From NCBI GenBank assembly GCA_020636435.1, contig JACJXX010000001.1:4543001-4607000 (forward strand): 64,000 nt of DNA, read 5' to 3'. This document shows positions 24,225 through 33,279 of this stretch, piece by piece. The notes under the pieces were generated by a model. That model was given only the letters and a program-made list of their open reading frames with translations, did not search any database and was not told where the DNA came from. This stretch comes from Lewinellaceae bacterium. GTDB lineage: Bacteria; Bacteroidota; Bacteroidia; Chitinophagales; Saprospiraceae. Numbering within the stretch: position 1 is the stretch's first letter; every line of letters starts with the position of its first letter. The position numbers and the translations under genes are program-made.

Positions 24225-26684
24225 TTAATTGCCTGCAGTAATGATCCGCATTTCCACGCGCTGATTCAGGCGATGCGCTTCCGGGGTGTTGGCCTCATCC
24301 AGAGGGAAGGCCTTGCCATACCCTTTGGGAACCACCCTGGCCTCGTCGATGCCATGCCCGGTAAGGTAATTGGCGATGGCCTTGGCGCGCTGGGTGGTCA
24401 GGCTCAGCGCATTGGTGTGGCTGAGTTGCCCTCCGGCGTGAACGCCGATCTCGACGACGAGATGTTCATTTTGGCCAAGAAACTCCAGCACCCGGCCGAG
24501 CTCGGCGTAGGCAACCGGTTTCAGCGTGGGCTGGTTGGGCTCAAAAACAACAGTATTGAGCTGGATAGACACACCAGGCTCTGCCCGGATCAGAAGCAGG
24601 TCCTGATGAATTTCCCTGTAAGTTGCTTTGGCCGCAGGAGCTGGCTCCAGCGGCGCCACAGCATCAGAGCCGGCGGTTGCCGAGGCGGCCTTGCGCCTTT
24701 CCTGTTCGATCTGCAACTGGAGTTTTTCATTTAATTCTGCCTGCAGCTCCAGGTGAGTTTCCTTTTTAGCCCAGTAAGCAATGTCATTGGCCAGGGCGGC
24801 CCGGATGTCCTCCTTCAAATCCTCGCGCAGTTGTTCCCGCACCTGAGGTTCCATAGCCGTCCGGATATCTCCTTTCAGTCGGCGTTCCCATTCCGTTTCG
24901 CCCGGCTGGCCCTTTGCCGTCCAGTTGCCCGGGCTGTCGGCCGGATCGCCAAAGCTCCGGCTTATTTCGCGGCGCAACGCGTCTTCTTTCAATTCGAGTT
25001 GCCGGCGTTCCTGTTCGCTCAGGGTGGGCGACACCTCGCGCTTCACGGCTTCCAGCATGCTGAGGCTGAGTTCCTGCTCCACTTTGGGCGCCAGGCCTTC
25101 TTCCAGGTTTTGATGCACTTCTTCCTGCAGGCTTTCAAACTCGCTGCCTTTTTCCCAAAGATAGGCGCTGCCTTCCGCTGCTTCCCCCGCTTCCTGTTGT
25201 TGCTTTTCCTGGTACTGCGTATAGCGGTTGTATCTTTCCTTCATGTCTTCCAATTCCTGAGCGCCGCCGGCGGTTTCTTCGTAAGCATCCGGCACAATCG
25301 TGTCCCGCGTCGCAGCCAGGTACTGCTGATAACGGTGCCGGATAGCATCCAGTTCCGGATCGGAAGCAGGGCGCCAGTTGGGGTCTTCACGCCGGCGGGC
25401 GGCCATTTTTTGCTGCAAGCCTTCTCGCTGTTCACGGAGCTGGATCAGTTCTTCATCAATTTTCCTGAGATGGGACTGCAGGCCGACGATTTCTTCATTG
25501 CGTTGAACATAAACCGGGTCGCGTTGCAGGGAAGCCAGTAAGGGAGAGCTTTCCTGGTCCAGCTCTTTCAGGGCCTTTCCCGAGAGTTCCAGGGGCTGGC
25601 TTACGGGAAAAAAGTATCCACCCACTGCCGCCGCCAGCTCAAAGTCGTGCCCATGAGGCAGAATAAACTGAAAACTTCCATCACCATCGTGAATATCCAC
25701 ATCGCCGGAGAGCAAGGGGCCTTCCGTCAACGGCCGCAGCTGGGCTTTGGCCCGGCTCACCTCCCTGCCCGAGGCTGCATCTCTGATCTTGCCGGTGAGC
25801 AAAACCACCGGGCGGGGGAGGAGGCTATCGGGAAGCTCGGCTTCATAAATATCCATAGCGCCTTCTTCGCTGGGCCGCAACAGATAAACGGGAGATCCGG
25901 AAGCAGGCATGCTGAGGAAAACGTCGTCGCCGCTGGTGTTGACATCCGGGCCGAGGTTCTGCGGCAGCGTCCAGTTGGCCCAGCCTCCGTCGAGGCGGCG
26001 GACGAGGTAAAAATCCTGGCCGCCCTGCCCCCCCTCCCGGTTGGAGGAAAAGTAAAGGGTTTCGCCATCGGCCGCCAGCCACAAGCCAACCTCATCAGCC
26101 GAGGAGTTGGCCGGAGGCCCGAGGGGTTGCGGGAACGAATAGTGGCTGTCATCTTTGGCAAAACAAGCATAGATATCTCTGCCGCCCATGCTGCCCTTGC
26201 CTGCGAAAGAGAGCAGGAGGGCATTGCCGTCGGGGCTGAAGGCATAATGAGCCTCTTTTCCCTGGAGGCTGAAGCTGTCTATCGAGATGGGCATCGGTGG
26301 CTGCCAGGCCCTTCCCTGCCGGTCGCTGTAAAAAAGCGCATGGTCATTGGGGCGGTAGAGGTAAAGCCTTCGCCCCGACTCATGAACGCCTACTACCCGG
26401 TCGTCTTGCCAGCTGTTCAGAGGGGCGCCTGCGTTGACGGCCCGGGGCCATTGCCCGTTCGCATAACGATAAGTTATCCAAATATCGGCGGCATCGGCAT
26501 CTCCCATGTTTTGTGGGTGGCTGATGCGGGTAAAATACAGTGCCCTGCCTTCCGGGGAGGCTACCGGCGCCCATTCATTCCCGCTGGAATTGACCTCTCC
26601 CGGCAGTACCCGGGGAAGGCCCTCCTGGGCGTTCAGAATGAAAGATGCAGCCATGAAAATAAGTCCGAATACCAGTTTGCTCAT
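24225..26684 (-). CDS. OmpA-family protein with propeller-like PD40 repeats and a long coiled coil
   Basis: With the ATG at 26684 the 819-residue protein starts with a signal peptide (MSKLVFGLIFMAASFILNA); the longer frame begins with TTG and is less likely. It has TolB-like PD40 repeats (about 30-280; RALYFTRISHPQ, ALLLSFAGKGSMGGRDIY, TLYFSSNREGGQGGQDFY), a carboxypeptidase-regulatory-like domain (about 300-370), a Gln/Glu/Arg-rich coiled coil of some 300 residues, and an OmpA peptidoglycan-binding domain (about 700-819; QRAKAIANYL, GYGKAFP, NQRVEMRI). It should bridge the outer membrane or periplasm to the cell wall. The architecture resembles PorE with the TPR part replaced by a coiled coil. 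Confidence 0.87.
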   Translation of the reverse strand: MSKLVFGLIFMAASFILNAQEGLPRVLPGEVNSSGNEWAPVASPEGRALYFTRISHPQNMGDADAADIWITYRYANGQWPRAVNAGAPLNSWQDDRVVGVHESGRRLYLYRPNDHALFYSDRQGRAWQPPMPISIDSFSLQGKEAHYAFSPDGNALLLSFAGKGSMGGRDIYACFAKDDSHYSFPQPLGPPANSSADEVGLWLAADGETLYFSSNREGGQGGQDFYLVRRLDGGWANWTLPQNLGPDVNTSGDDVFLSMPASGSPVYLLRPSEEGAMDIYEAELPDSLLPRPVVLLTGKIRDAASGREVSRAKAQLRPLTEGPLLSGDVDIHDGDGSFQFILPHGHDFELAAAVGGYFFPVSQPLELSGKALKELDQESSPLLASLQRDPVYVQRNEEIVGLQSHLRKIDEELIQLREQREGLQQKMAARRREDPNWRPASDPELDAIRHRYQQYLAATRDTIVPDAYEETAGGAQELEDMKERYNRYTQYQEKQQQEAGEAAEGSAYLWEKGSEFESLQEEVHQNLEEGLAPKVEQELSLSMLEAVKREVSPTLSEQERRQLELKEDALRREISRSFGDPADSPGNWTAKGQPGETEWERRLKGDIRTAMEPQVREQLREDLKEDIRAALANDIAYWAKKETHLELQAELNEKLQLQIEQERRKAASATAGSDAVAPLEPAPAAKATYREIHQDLLLIRAEPGVSIQLNTVVFEPNQPTLKPVAYAELGRVLEFLGQNEHLVVEIGVHAGGQLSHTNALSLTTQRAKAIANYLTGHGIDEARVVPKGYGKAFPLDEANTPEAHRLNQRVEMRIITAGN

Positions 26685-26799
26685 ACTGAATTGCCTGTTG
26701 CTGTTTATGGTTTTGACGGACAACCGGGTGGAAAGTCATTTTTTAAATTTCTGTCAAATATAAAACACTTCCAGCTTCAGAATAGGTCAAAAACGCCCA

Positions 26800-28101
26800 C
26801 TACAATGGGACAACCCGGCCTTCCGCTACCACAGCCAGGGGCGACAGCGCCTTCCCGTCCCACTCGCCGAAAGCCTGTACCGGCCGGCCGCCGCTGACCG
26901 CCAGCAGGTTCCAGCGGGCGGGGCTTTCCGAAGACAAGGAGATTTTTTTCCCGGCCGAATCCACCAGCCACAACTGCCCGTCTTCCTGCGCCGGAAAAAC
27001 CTCCGCCAGCAGGCAGGGGAAGATTTGCAGCCAGGGGTTGGCGGCCAGCGCCCGTGCGTAGGCCTGGGCAAATGCTTCGACGGTAGCATATCCGGATTTG
27101 CCCTGGAATGGGCGGTTGGACATCTGATGATTGCGAAACAGGGCGCGCAACGGATAGGAGCCAGGGTAAAAAACCAACTCTCCCTCCACGCTTCCGCCCA
27201 CCACCCAATGCGTATCATAAGCTTTATTGCCCCAGGAGAAGTCGAGGAGTAAGGCCAGGCGGCTACTCTTTTCCCCCAAAAACCAGGTGCGCCGGTAGCG
27301 CAGGCCGTCTTCGTCGTCCTCGCCTTCGGCCTGCCCGAGCGCCAGCCAGGTGTCTGTCAAACCGGGTTCGTTCAGCACCTCTTCCTTTTTCCGGTTGACG
27401 CCCATCTGGCTCAGCGCATCTTCCTGCAATGCTTCCGGCAAGCTTTCCAGTTGTTTGAAAGCCTGCGCCAATAGATAGAGCTCTGCCATCTCTTCCAGCA
27501 GGAGTTCAAAGCCGTTTTCCTTGCCTGCCAACCTTTTGAAGTTGCGAATACGACGGCCGGCCCCCCTCATTTTAGCATCCACCATGCGGGATGCAAAACC
27601 ATCCCAGAAGGCGGGGGGTTGTTCATCGATGGCCGACAGGCCATGGCGGGCCAGGTCGAGCAACCACTCTTCCAGTTCGCGGTTTCCCTGTTCCATCAGT
27701 TCCAGCCGCTGGCCAAAGCGGCGGGTGCGCCCGGCTTCCCGCCTCGACTTTTCTTCGGCGGTAAGGCGTTCAACCGGGGATTCTTTCAGTAGTTGCTGCG
27801 CCCAGGCCGGGGGAAACTCGGCAAAGGCAATTTTATCGATATTGCGGGAAAAATAAAACAGCAGCGCCAGGATGTGCCGGCAGGGGTGAAAACTGCTTTT
27901 GCAATCGCAGCGGAAGGATTCGTCGCCAAAACGGATAACGGTATGGTAATGGCGCTCTCCCCCGCTCTTGCATTCTCCCCAGAGCAGGTTGCCGTTGCCG
28001 GCGATGCCGGCCCAGCGGCGGGGCGAAGCCAGGCCCGTGGCTTTTTCCAGGACCAGGCTGTTCGGCGCCAGAGAAGTGATCTTTTGATGGGTCCAGGCCA
28101 T
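26800..28101 (-). CDS. SWIM zinc-finger protein
   Basis: The 433-residue protein has a SWIM motif near residues 78-95 (CDCKSSFHPCRHILALLFYF: CxC...CxH). SWIM domains bind DNA or protein. The rest is helical with many Trp and Glu residues and has no signal peptide. In related bacteria such genes usually lead a SWIM-DUF5691-MoxR-VWA set; here it stands alone, and the MoxR gene in this window belongs to a different operon. Its start lies next to an 8-bp repeat array. Confidence 0.82.
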   Translation of the reverse strand: MAWTHQKITSLAPNSLVLEKATGLASPRRWAGIAGNGNLLWGECKSGGERHYHTVIRFGDESFRCDCKSSFHPCRHILALLFYFSRNIDKIAFAEFPPAWAQQLLKESPVERLTAEEKSRREAGRTRRFGQRLELMEQGNRELEEWLLDLARHGLSAIDEQPPAFWDGFASRMVDAKMRGAGRRIRNFKRLAGKENGFELLLEEMAELYLLAQAFKQLESLPEALQEDALSQMGVNRKKEEVLNEPGLTDTWLALGQAEGEDDEDGLRYRRTWFLGEKSSRLALLLDFSWGNKAYDTHWVVGGSVEGELVFYPGSYPLRALFRNHQMSNRPFQGKSGYATVEAFAQAYARALAANPWLQIFPCLLAEVFPAQEDGQLWLVDSAGKKISLSSESPARWNLLAVSGGRPVQAFGEWDGKALSPLAVVAEGRVVPL

Positions 28102-28104
28102 GGT

Positions 28105-28264
28105 TGAGTGGATTCAGTGGTTCATGGGTGCATGGGTTCATGGGTGCATGGGTTCATGGGTGCATGGGGTCATGGGGTCAGTGGTGCATGGGTACAGGGA
28201 GCCAACAATGACCCTGTGAAACAATGAAACAATGAACCAATGAAACAATGAAACAATGAAACAC
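28105..28264. repeat. Two adjacent 8-bp-period arrays
   Basis: From 28121 to 28200 there are ten units of exactly 8 bp alternating TTCATGGG and TGCATGGG with a few variants. From 28217 to 28264 there are six units of TGAAACAA type. They fill the gap between the SWIM gene start and the rnc stop. The two unit sequences are unrelated although the period is the same. Confidence 0.9.
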
Positions 28265-28276
28265 TGCCCCCATGTT

Positions 28277-29026
28277 TCACCCCTCCTCCTCTTCCTCTTC
28301 GGGGTCCAGGATGCCGAGGGCGACCATAGCCTTTTCGGAGGCCGTTTGTTCGGCGCTTTTCTTGTTGAAGTCGTCGGCGGTGGCCAGTTTTTGTCCGTTG
28401 ACCATGACGGCCACTTTGAAGCGGTCGCGTTTTTCAAATTTATAGCGGGCCAGGAGTTTGTAACTGACGGTCTGGCCATTTTTCTGGCACCACTCCAGCA
28501 GCTGGCTCTTGTAATTGTCGTCGTAACTTTCCAGTTCGTGGACGTCGACGTAGTTGCGCAGCACCTTATTGACCACGAAATTTTTAGTGCCGACATATCC
28601 TTTTTCAAGGTAGACCGCGCCGACCAGCGCCTCTACGGCATTGCCGAGCATGGAGCGGCTGAGGCGGGTCTGGTTGTACTCGGAGAGCAGCATGTCCAGG
28701 CCCATCTTATCGCCGATCTTATTGAGAGACTTGCGCTTGACGATCTTGGAGCGCATTTTGGTCAGAAAACCCTCATTGCTGTTGGGGTATTTCTTAAAGA
28801 GGTATTCCGCCACGATCGTGCCCAGGACAGCGTCGCCGAGGTACTCCAGGCGTTCGTTGTTCTGTATAGCATAGGCTTTCTCCGAAGAGGTAGATTTATG
28901 AGAAAAGGCCAGCCGGAAGATACCCATGTTGGAGGGAGTAAAGCCGATCAGCTGGCGCAGGCGCCGGGCAAACTCCTTGTCTTTCGAGAAGTGAAAATTA
29001 TAAATCCTTAATACGAGCCGCAGCAA
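28277..29026 (-). CDS. rnc: Ribonuclease III
   Basis: The 249-residue enzyme cleaves double-stranded RNA, including rRNA precursors. It has the catalytic signature NERLEYLGDAVLGTIVAEYLF (about 53-73), the second acidic cluster near ALVGAVYLEKGY, and a C-terminal double-stranded-RNA-binding domain (about 165-240). The tail is Glu-rich. It follows fabF in the same direction, as in the common acpP-fabF-rnc order, but with an unusual 340-base gap. Confidence 0.95.
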   Translation of the reverse strand: MLRLVLRIYNFHFSKDKEFARRLRQLIGFTPSNMGIFRLAFSHKSTSSEKAYAIQNNERLEYLGDAVLGTIVAEYLFKKYPNSNEGFLTKMRSKIVKRKSLNKIGDKMGLDMLLSEYNQTRLSRSMLGNAVEALVGAVYLEKGYVGTKNFVVNKVLRNYVDVHELESYDDNYKSQLLEWCQKNGQTVSYKLLARYKFEKRDRFKVAVMVNGQKLATADDFNKKSAEQTASEKAMVALGILDPEEEEEEG

Positions 29027-29365
29027 AGTAAATGAATTAGGTTTAGAGCTTGTTGGGGGTTTATTTTTCGTGATAAAACCCTAACCAGCTCTAACATTAA
29101 ACAATACCAGCCGCCCTGACTAGCTGGTGTGGCTCACCGATCGACGGAGCGTCAGCTTCCACAGGCAGGCGGTGCCGGTTTTCCAGAATGATTTACAACA
29201 GCTGCTCATAAAGGTAAGGAGGTAATGCCTCAGGAACTGCCCTTTACGGGGGGAAGGCATTGCCGCTTTACCACTAAGAGCACGAGGGCGTAACATCATA
29301 AAAGCCCCCTGGGCAGAAGAATATCCAGGCATTTGGTTGTCTTATTCCTGTCTTGCTTCCGCCAT
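29027..29365. other. 340-base spacer between fabF and rnc with strong hairpins
   Basis: No convincing gene. An imperfect inverted repeat lies at about 29045-29092 (AGAGCTTGTT paired with AACCAGCTCT, three or four mismatches in all). A longer one lies at 29213-29272: GGTAA-n3-GGTAATGCCT pairs with AGGCATTGCC-n3-TTACC. On the minus strand a 30-codon stretch ending near 29096 (PVEADAPSIGEPHQ) reads like a protein relic, but I cannot name it. The hairpins may terminate or process the fabF transcript before rnc. Confidence 0.45.
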
Positions 29366-30613
29366 TTATTCTTCAAATTTCTTAAAGATCAACGATGAAT
29401 TGTGCCCACCAAAACCAAAGGTATTGCTCAGCACGGCCCTCACTTTTCGTTCCTGTGCTTCATTGAAAGTGAGGTTGAGCCTGGTGTCCAGCCCGGGGTC
29501 ATCGGTAAAATGGTTGATGGTTGGTGGCACAAAGCCGTGCACGATGCTCAGAATGCCGGCGATGGCTTCGATTGCGCCGGCTGCTCCCAGCAGGTGCCCG
29601 GTCATGGATTTGGTGGAGCTGATGTTCAGCTCATAGGCCTGGTCGCCAAATACCTGCTGAATGGCTTTTACTTCGGCAATATCGCCCAGGGGGGTCGAGG
29701 TGCCGTGAACGTTGATGTAATCGATATCTTTCGGGGTCATTCCAGCTTCATGCAGTGCAATTTTCATGACGTTGCTGGCGCCCAGCCCTTCCGGGTGCGG
29801 AGCGGTAATGTGGTGCGCATCGGCAGTGGCGCCGCTGCCAGCCAACTCTGCATAAATCTTTGCGCCTCGTTTTTTGGCGTGTTCCAGTTCTTCCAGGACC
29901 AGGGCGCCGGCGCCCTCGCCCAGCACAAAGCCGTCGCGGTCGAGGTCGAAGGGGCGCGAGGCGGTCCGGTAATCGTCATTGCGGGTAGAAAGAGCCTTCA
30001 TGGCGTTGAAGCCTCCCACGCCGGCTTTGATGACGGCGGCTTCCGAACCTCCGGTGATAACCACGTCCTGGCGGCCAAGGCGAATATAATCGGCAGCGAC
30101 AGACACAGAATGGGAGGAAGAAGCGCAGGCGGAAACCGTAGCGAAGTTGACGCCCCGGAAGCCATATTTGATGGAAATCTGCCCGGCGACGATATCCACG
30201 ATCATCTTGGGGATCATGAACGGGTTGTACCTCGGAATGCCGTTGCCGGTAATAAACTCTTCGATCTCGGCTTCCAGCGACTTGAGGCCCCCGATTCCGG
30301 AACCCCAGATGACCCCTATGCGGTCGAGGTCCAGCTTTTCCGGGTCCAGCCCGGCGTCCGCTACGGCTTCATCCGAAGAAATGGTGCCGTAGATGGAAAA
30401 CAAGTCCATGCGGCGCGCTTCGCGGCGGTCGATAAATTGTTCAACATCCAGGCCTTTGATCTCGCAGGCGAACTGTGTTTTAAAGTTGGAAGCGTCGAAG
30501 TGAGTGATAGGGTTAGCGCCGCTTACGCCATTTTGTAAACCTTCGAGGTAAGCTTTGATATTGTTGCCGATCGGAGTGATAGCTCCTATTCCTGTTACAA
30601 CAACCCTTTTCAT
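29366..30613 (-). CDS. fabF: 3-oxoacyl-[acyl-carrier-protein] synthase II
   Basis: The 415-residue condensing enzyme extends acyl-ACP with malonyl-ACP in fatty-acid synthesis. The Cys-His-His active site is visible: Cys in VSACASSSHS, His in NVHGTSTPLGD and His in SMTGHLLGAAGA, with GFGGHNSS near the C-terminus. Length is standard. It is downstream of acpP, separated by 231 bases that hold two hairpins with a T-run. Confidence 0.97.
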   Translation of the reverse strand: MKRVVVTGIGAITPIGNNIKAYLEGLQNGVSGANPITHFDASNFKTQFACEIKGLDVEQFIDRREARRMDLFSIYGTISSDEAVADAGLDPEKLDLDRIGVIWGSGIGGLKSLEAEIEEFITGNGIPRYNPFMIPKMIVDIVAGQISIKYGFRGVNFATVSACASSSHSVSVAADYIRLGRQDVVITGGSEAAVIKAGVGGFNAMKALSTRNDDYRTASRPFDLDRDGFVLGEGAGALVLEELEHAKKRGAKIYAELAGSGATADAHHITAPHPEGLGASNVMKIALHEAGMTPKDIDYINVHGTSTPLGDIAEVKAIQQVFGDQAYELNISSTKSMTGHLLGAAGAIEAIAGILSIVHGFVPPTINHFTDDPGLDTRLNLTFNEAQERKVRAVLSNTFGFGGHNSSLIFKKFEE

Positions 30614-30751
30614 TTGCTACTGTATTTTTTGCTGTGTGCGGCGCTTGTTGTTCATCCTGAAATTCACTTATTCCTTCCTTCAGCGGAGTTTGCTCCATCT
30701 GAAGGGAACCAGTCGGCTGTTTCTTTTTGTCCTGTTTTATTAAAAAGCAGA

Positions 30752-30809
30752 AGAGGATTTCGCTTCCTCTAAAAACCACAAATTAGAGGCAGAACATACC
30801 TCTAATTTG
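30752..30809 (-). terminator. Tandem hairpins between acpP and fabF (partial terminator)
   Basis: Read on the minus strand, a perfect 11-bp stem (CAAATTAGAGG at 30779-30789 with its complement at 30799-30809, 9-base loop) is followed by a 6-bp stem (30752-30757 with 30765-30770) and a run of T. This is the form of a terminator or attenuator. It would let acpP be made in excess over fabF. Confidence 0.6.
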
Positions 30810-30844
30810 CAGAATATGGACATCTGACTAAAGTATTGTTGAAC

Positions 30845-31087
30845 TTAGCCCTGATTGGAGTTGGCTTCGAGATATTCAATCGCTTGCCCAACGGTTTGGA
30901 TGTTCTCGGCTTGCTCATCCGGAATGGAGATGTCAAATTCTTTTTCAAATTCCATGATCAGTTCCACGGTGTCCAGAGAGTCGGCCCCCAGATCATTGGT
31001 AAAACTGGCATCTGGAGTCACCTCAGATTCGTCGACGCCGAGTTTGTCGACGATAATTTTACTTACTCTTTCTGCAATGCTAGACAT
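30845..31087 (-). CDS. acpP: Acyl carrier protein
   Basis: The 80-residue acidic protein carries growing acyl chains on a phosphopantetheine arm attached to the Ser of GADSLDTVEL (about residue 39). Length and sequence are standard. It heads the acpP-fabF-rnc set and is divergent from the pyruvate kinase gene. Confidence 0.97.
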   Translation of the reverse strand: MSSIAERVSKIIVDKLGVDESEVTPDASFTNDLGADSLDTVELIMEFEKEFDISIPDEQAENIQTVGQAIEYLEANSNQG

Positions 31088-31579
31088 AGTGAATTCGCTT
31101 TATTGGTTTACGATTGCGATGCAAAGAAACACAGAACTCCCCTGATAACCAAAGTTTTTAAAAAAAAAAATTACCGGGCGGGTGGGCCTGATGCCCCATC
31201 ATTATTGGGGTTCGCCGATGTTGACCAGGCGCCGCCGCCTCGCTGCGCGAGCCGTTGGAGCCTGAGGCTTCAGCCCCTGGCAAATCCTTCGTTATGGGGC
31301 AAAAAGAAGGGCATCATTGTGGTTTTAAATAAAATACTCCTACTTTTCCTGATCGGATATTTGATTATTTTTCAGATAACCGTACATTTACAATACTAAT
31401 TATTGTAAATTTTACACTTACTGTCGTGCCCTACGCTTTGCCAGCATTAGAGCCCATTCAATTAAAATCACGGTTCTTTGGCATTTTTTGGCCTCGATCT
31501 GTCTGGAAACCGGAAAACTACCGTATCCGTTCCGGCTTTCCATCAGCCCATAAAATTTGCCAGGGAAGGTAAACCACCA
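31088..31579. other. Divergent acpP/pyk spacer with structured DNA
   Basis: The 490-base gap carries both promoters. Nested inverted repeats lie at 31189-31316: TGATGCCC pairs with GGGCATCA and GCCCCAT with ATGGGGC; the GC-rich centre adds local hairpins (CTCG...CGAG; GGCTTCAGCC). A separate 25-base palindrome is at 31386-31410. An open frame upstream of the pyk start at 31580 is not homologous to pyruvate kinase. Confidence 0.5.
31386..31410. promoter_or_regulatory. Palindromic operator candidate upstream of pyk
   Basis: ATTTACAATA (31386-31395) and TATTGTAAAT (31401-31410) are perfect 10-bp inverted arms with a 5-base centre. It is about 170 bases before the pyk start and 300 before acpP. 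Its length and AT-rich dyad suit a dimeric regulator. Confidence 0.4.
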
Positions 31580-33019
31580 ATGTCTATGAAAGTTGTAGAC
31601 CATCAAAATACAAAGATAGTCGCTACTGTAGGGCCTGCCTGCAGTTCTTATGCTAATTTGCTGGAGCTTGTCAAAGCCGGCGTCGACGTTTTTCGCCTCA
31701 ACTTTTCCCATGGCAGCCATGAGGATCATCTCGAGGTGATCAACCACGTTACCTACATCAATGAAAAGTACAACCTTCACATCGGCCTGCTGGCCGACCT
31801 CCAGGGGCCGAAGCTCCGCGTCGGCAAGATCAAAGACAACGCCCTGGAACTCCAGGAGGGAGATGTGATCACGCTGGTCAATGAGAAATGCGTTGGCACC
31901 ATGGAGCGGATTTACATGAGCTACGAGCAGTTCCCCCAGGATGTAAAGGTTGGCGAACGCGTGCTGGTCGATGACGGCAAACTCGTTTTCGAAGTAATCG
32001 AGACCAATAAAAAGGATACAGTAAAGCTGAAAACTCTTTTTGGAGGCACCCTCTCCTCCAACAAGGGCGTCAACCTGCCCAAAACGAAAATCTCTTTGCC
32101 CTGCCTGACGGAAAAAGACCTGGCCGACCTGGACTTCATTCTCACCCAGCCGGTCAACTGGATCGCCCTCTCCTTTGTGCGTTCTTCCAAAGATGTGAGA
32201 GACCTGGCCAGGCGCATCGCCGCCAAAAACCACCCGGCCAAGATCATCGCCAAGATCGAAAAGCCGGAGGCCGTAGAGCGCCTGGATAAGATCATCAAGC
32301 ACTCCAACGGGATTATGGTAGCGCGGGGCGACCTGGGCATCGAAGTGCCTATGGAGCAGTTGCCCCTTATTCAGAAAGACATCATTGCCAAGTGCATACA
32401 ACGGGCCCGGCCGGTTATCGTCGCCACTCAGATGATGGACAGCATGATTACCAACCCCACCCCCAGCCGGGCTGAGATTACGGATGTAGCTAACGCCGTG
32501 CTCGATGGCGCCGACGCGGTAATGCTCAGCGCGGAAACTTCCGTGGGCAAGCACCCGGTTAAAGTCGTCGAGGCCATGAACAAGATCATCGAAGTGGCGG
32601 AGACGCACTTCAACTTTGACGGCCGCCGCCCGGTGGCCAACCCCAAGTCCCGGACTTTCCAGTCGGATATCGTTTGTTTCAACGCCGGCAAGACCGCTAT
32701 GGATATTGGCGCCAAGGCCATCGTCGGCATGACCAGCTCGGGCTATACGGCTTTCAAAGTTTCGAGCTACCGGCCAAAAAAAGAAATCTATATGTTCTCC
32801 GACCGCATGCACATGCTGGCCACGCTGAACCTCGTGTGGGGAGTGCGTTGCTATTACTACGACCGTTTTACCACGACCGACGAAACCATTCAGGATGTCA
32901 CCGATATCCTCAAGCGGGAAGGCCGGGTACAAAAAGGGGACATCGTGATCAACACCGCCAGCATGCCTCTGCATCGCCGCTTCCGGACCAATATGCTGAA
33001 AGTAACGGTGGTAGAATAG
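31580..33019 (+). CDS. pyk: Pyruvate kinase
   Basis: The 479-residue enzyme makes pyruvate and ATP from phosphoenolpyruvate and ADP in the last step of glycolysis. It begins KIVATVGPACSSYANLLELV and has the substrate-binding FRLNFSHG, the catalytic AKIEKPEAVERLDKI, and MVARGDLGIEVPMEQLP and SAETSVGKHPV blocks. The start at 31580 fits the family; upstream in-frame codons to 31478 give no family similarity. Two terminators follow. Confidence 0.95.
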   Translation: MSMKVVDHQNTKIVATVGPACSSYANLLELVKAGVDVFRLNFSHGSHEDHLEVINHVTYINEKYNLHIGLLADLQGPKLRVGKIKDNALELQEGDVITLVNEKCVGTMERIYMSYEQFPQDVKVGERVLVDDGKLVFEVIETNKKDTVKLKTLFGGTLSSNKGVNLPKTKISLPCLTEKDLADLDFILTQPVNWIALSFVRSSKDVRDLARRIAAKNHPAKIIAKIEKPEAVERLDKIIKHSNGIMVARGDLGIEVPMEQLPLIQKDIIAKCIQRARPVIVATQMMDSMITNPTPSRAEITDVANAVLDGADAVMLSAETSVGKHPVKVVEAMNKIIEVAETHFNFDGRRPVANPKSRTFQSDIVCFNAGKTAMDIGAKAIVGMTSSGYTAFKVSSYRPKKEIYMFSDRMHMLATLNLVWGVRCYYYDRFTTTDETIQDVTDILKREGRVQKGDIVINTASMPLHRRFRTNMLKVTVVE

Positions 33020-33124
33020 GGCAAACTTAAGACTATTCTCTATATTTAACTTCTTTACATAACTCAAAAGGAAAATCCAGCGCCCCTGTCTGTATTCCCT
33101 TCGTACAGGAGACACCGGGGCGTG

Positions 33125-33206
33125 GCCATGCCGGCCCTGGCCGGTATGGCTTATTTTTTATTCCTTATTTTGACAAGATCTCGCAGGCCGGGACGGCCTT
33201 TTTTTT
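33125..33206 (+). terminator. Two consecutive Rho-independent terminators after pyk
   Basis: The first is a 12-bp stem with one mismatch (GCCATGCCGGCC at 33125-33136 with 33139-33150) followed by TTATTTTTTATT. The second is AGGCC (33185-33189) with GGCCT (33195-33199) followed by eight T. They isolate pyk from the next operon. Confidence 0.85.
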
Positions 33207-33279
33207 ATCCGCTTCGTATTTAAACATGACAGCAAGAAATGTTTTTTATCATAAGGTATTACCAAAACGAAATTAATTC

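Noticed and set aside
28105..28264. CRISPR array
   Set aside because: Units are only 8 bp and contiguous, without spacers, and there are no cas genes in the window.
29120..29332. 70-residue minus-strand frame between fabF and rnc
   Set aside because: It has unusual composition, overlaps a strong hairpin and has no recognisable similarity; at best it is a relic.
31418..33115. Long open frame antisense to pyruvate kinase
   Set aside because: Pyruvate kinase motifs are unambiguous on the plus strand; the antisense product is Gln/His/Val-rich without a fold signature.
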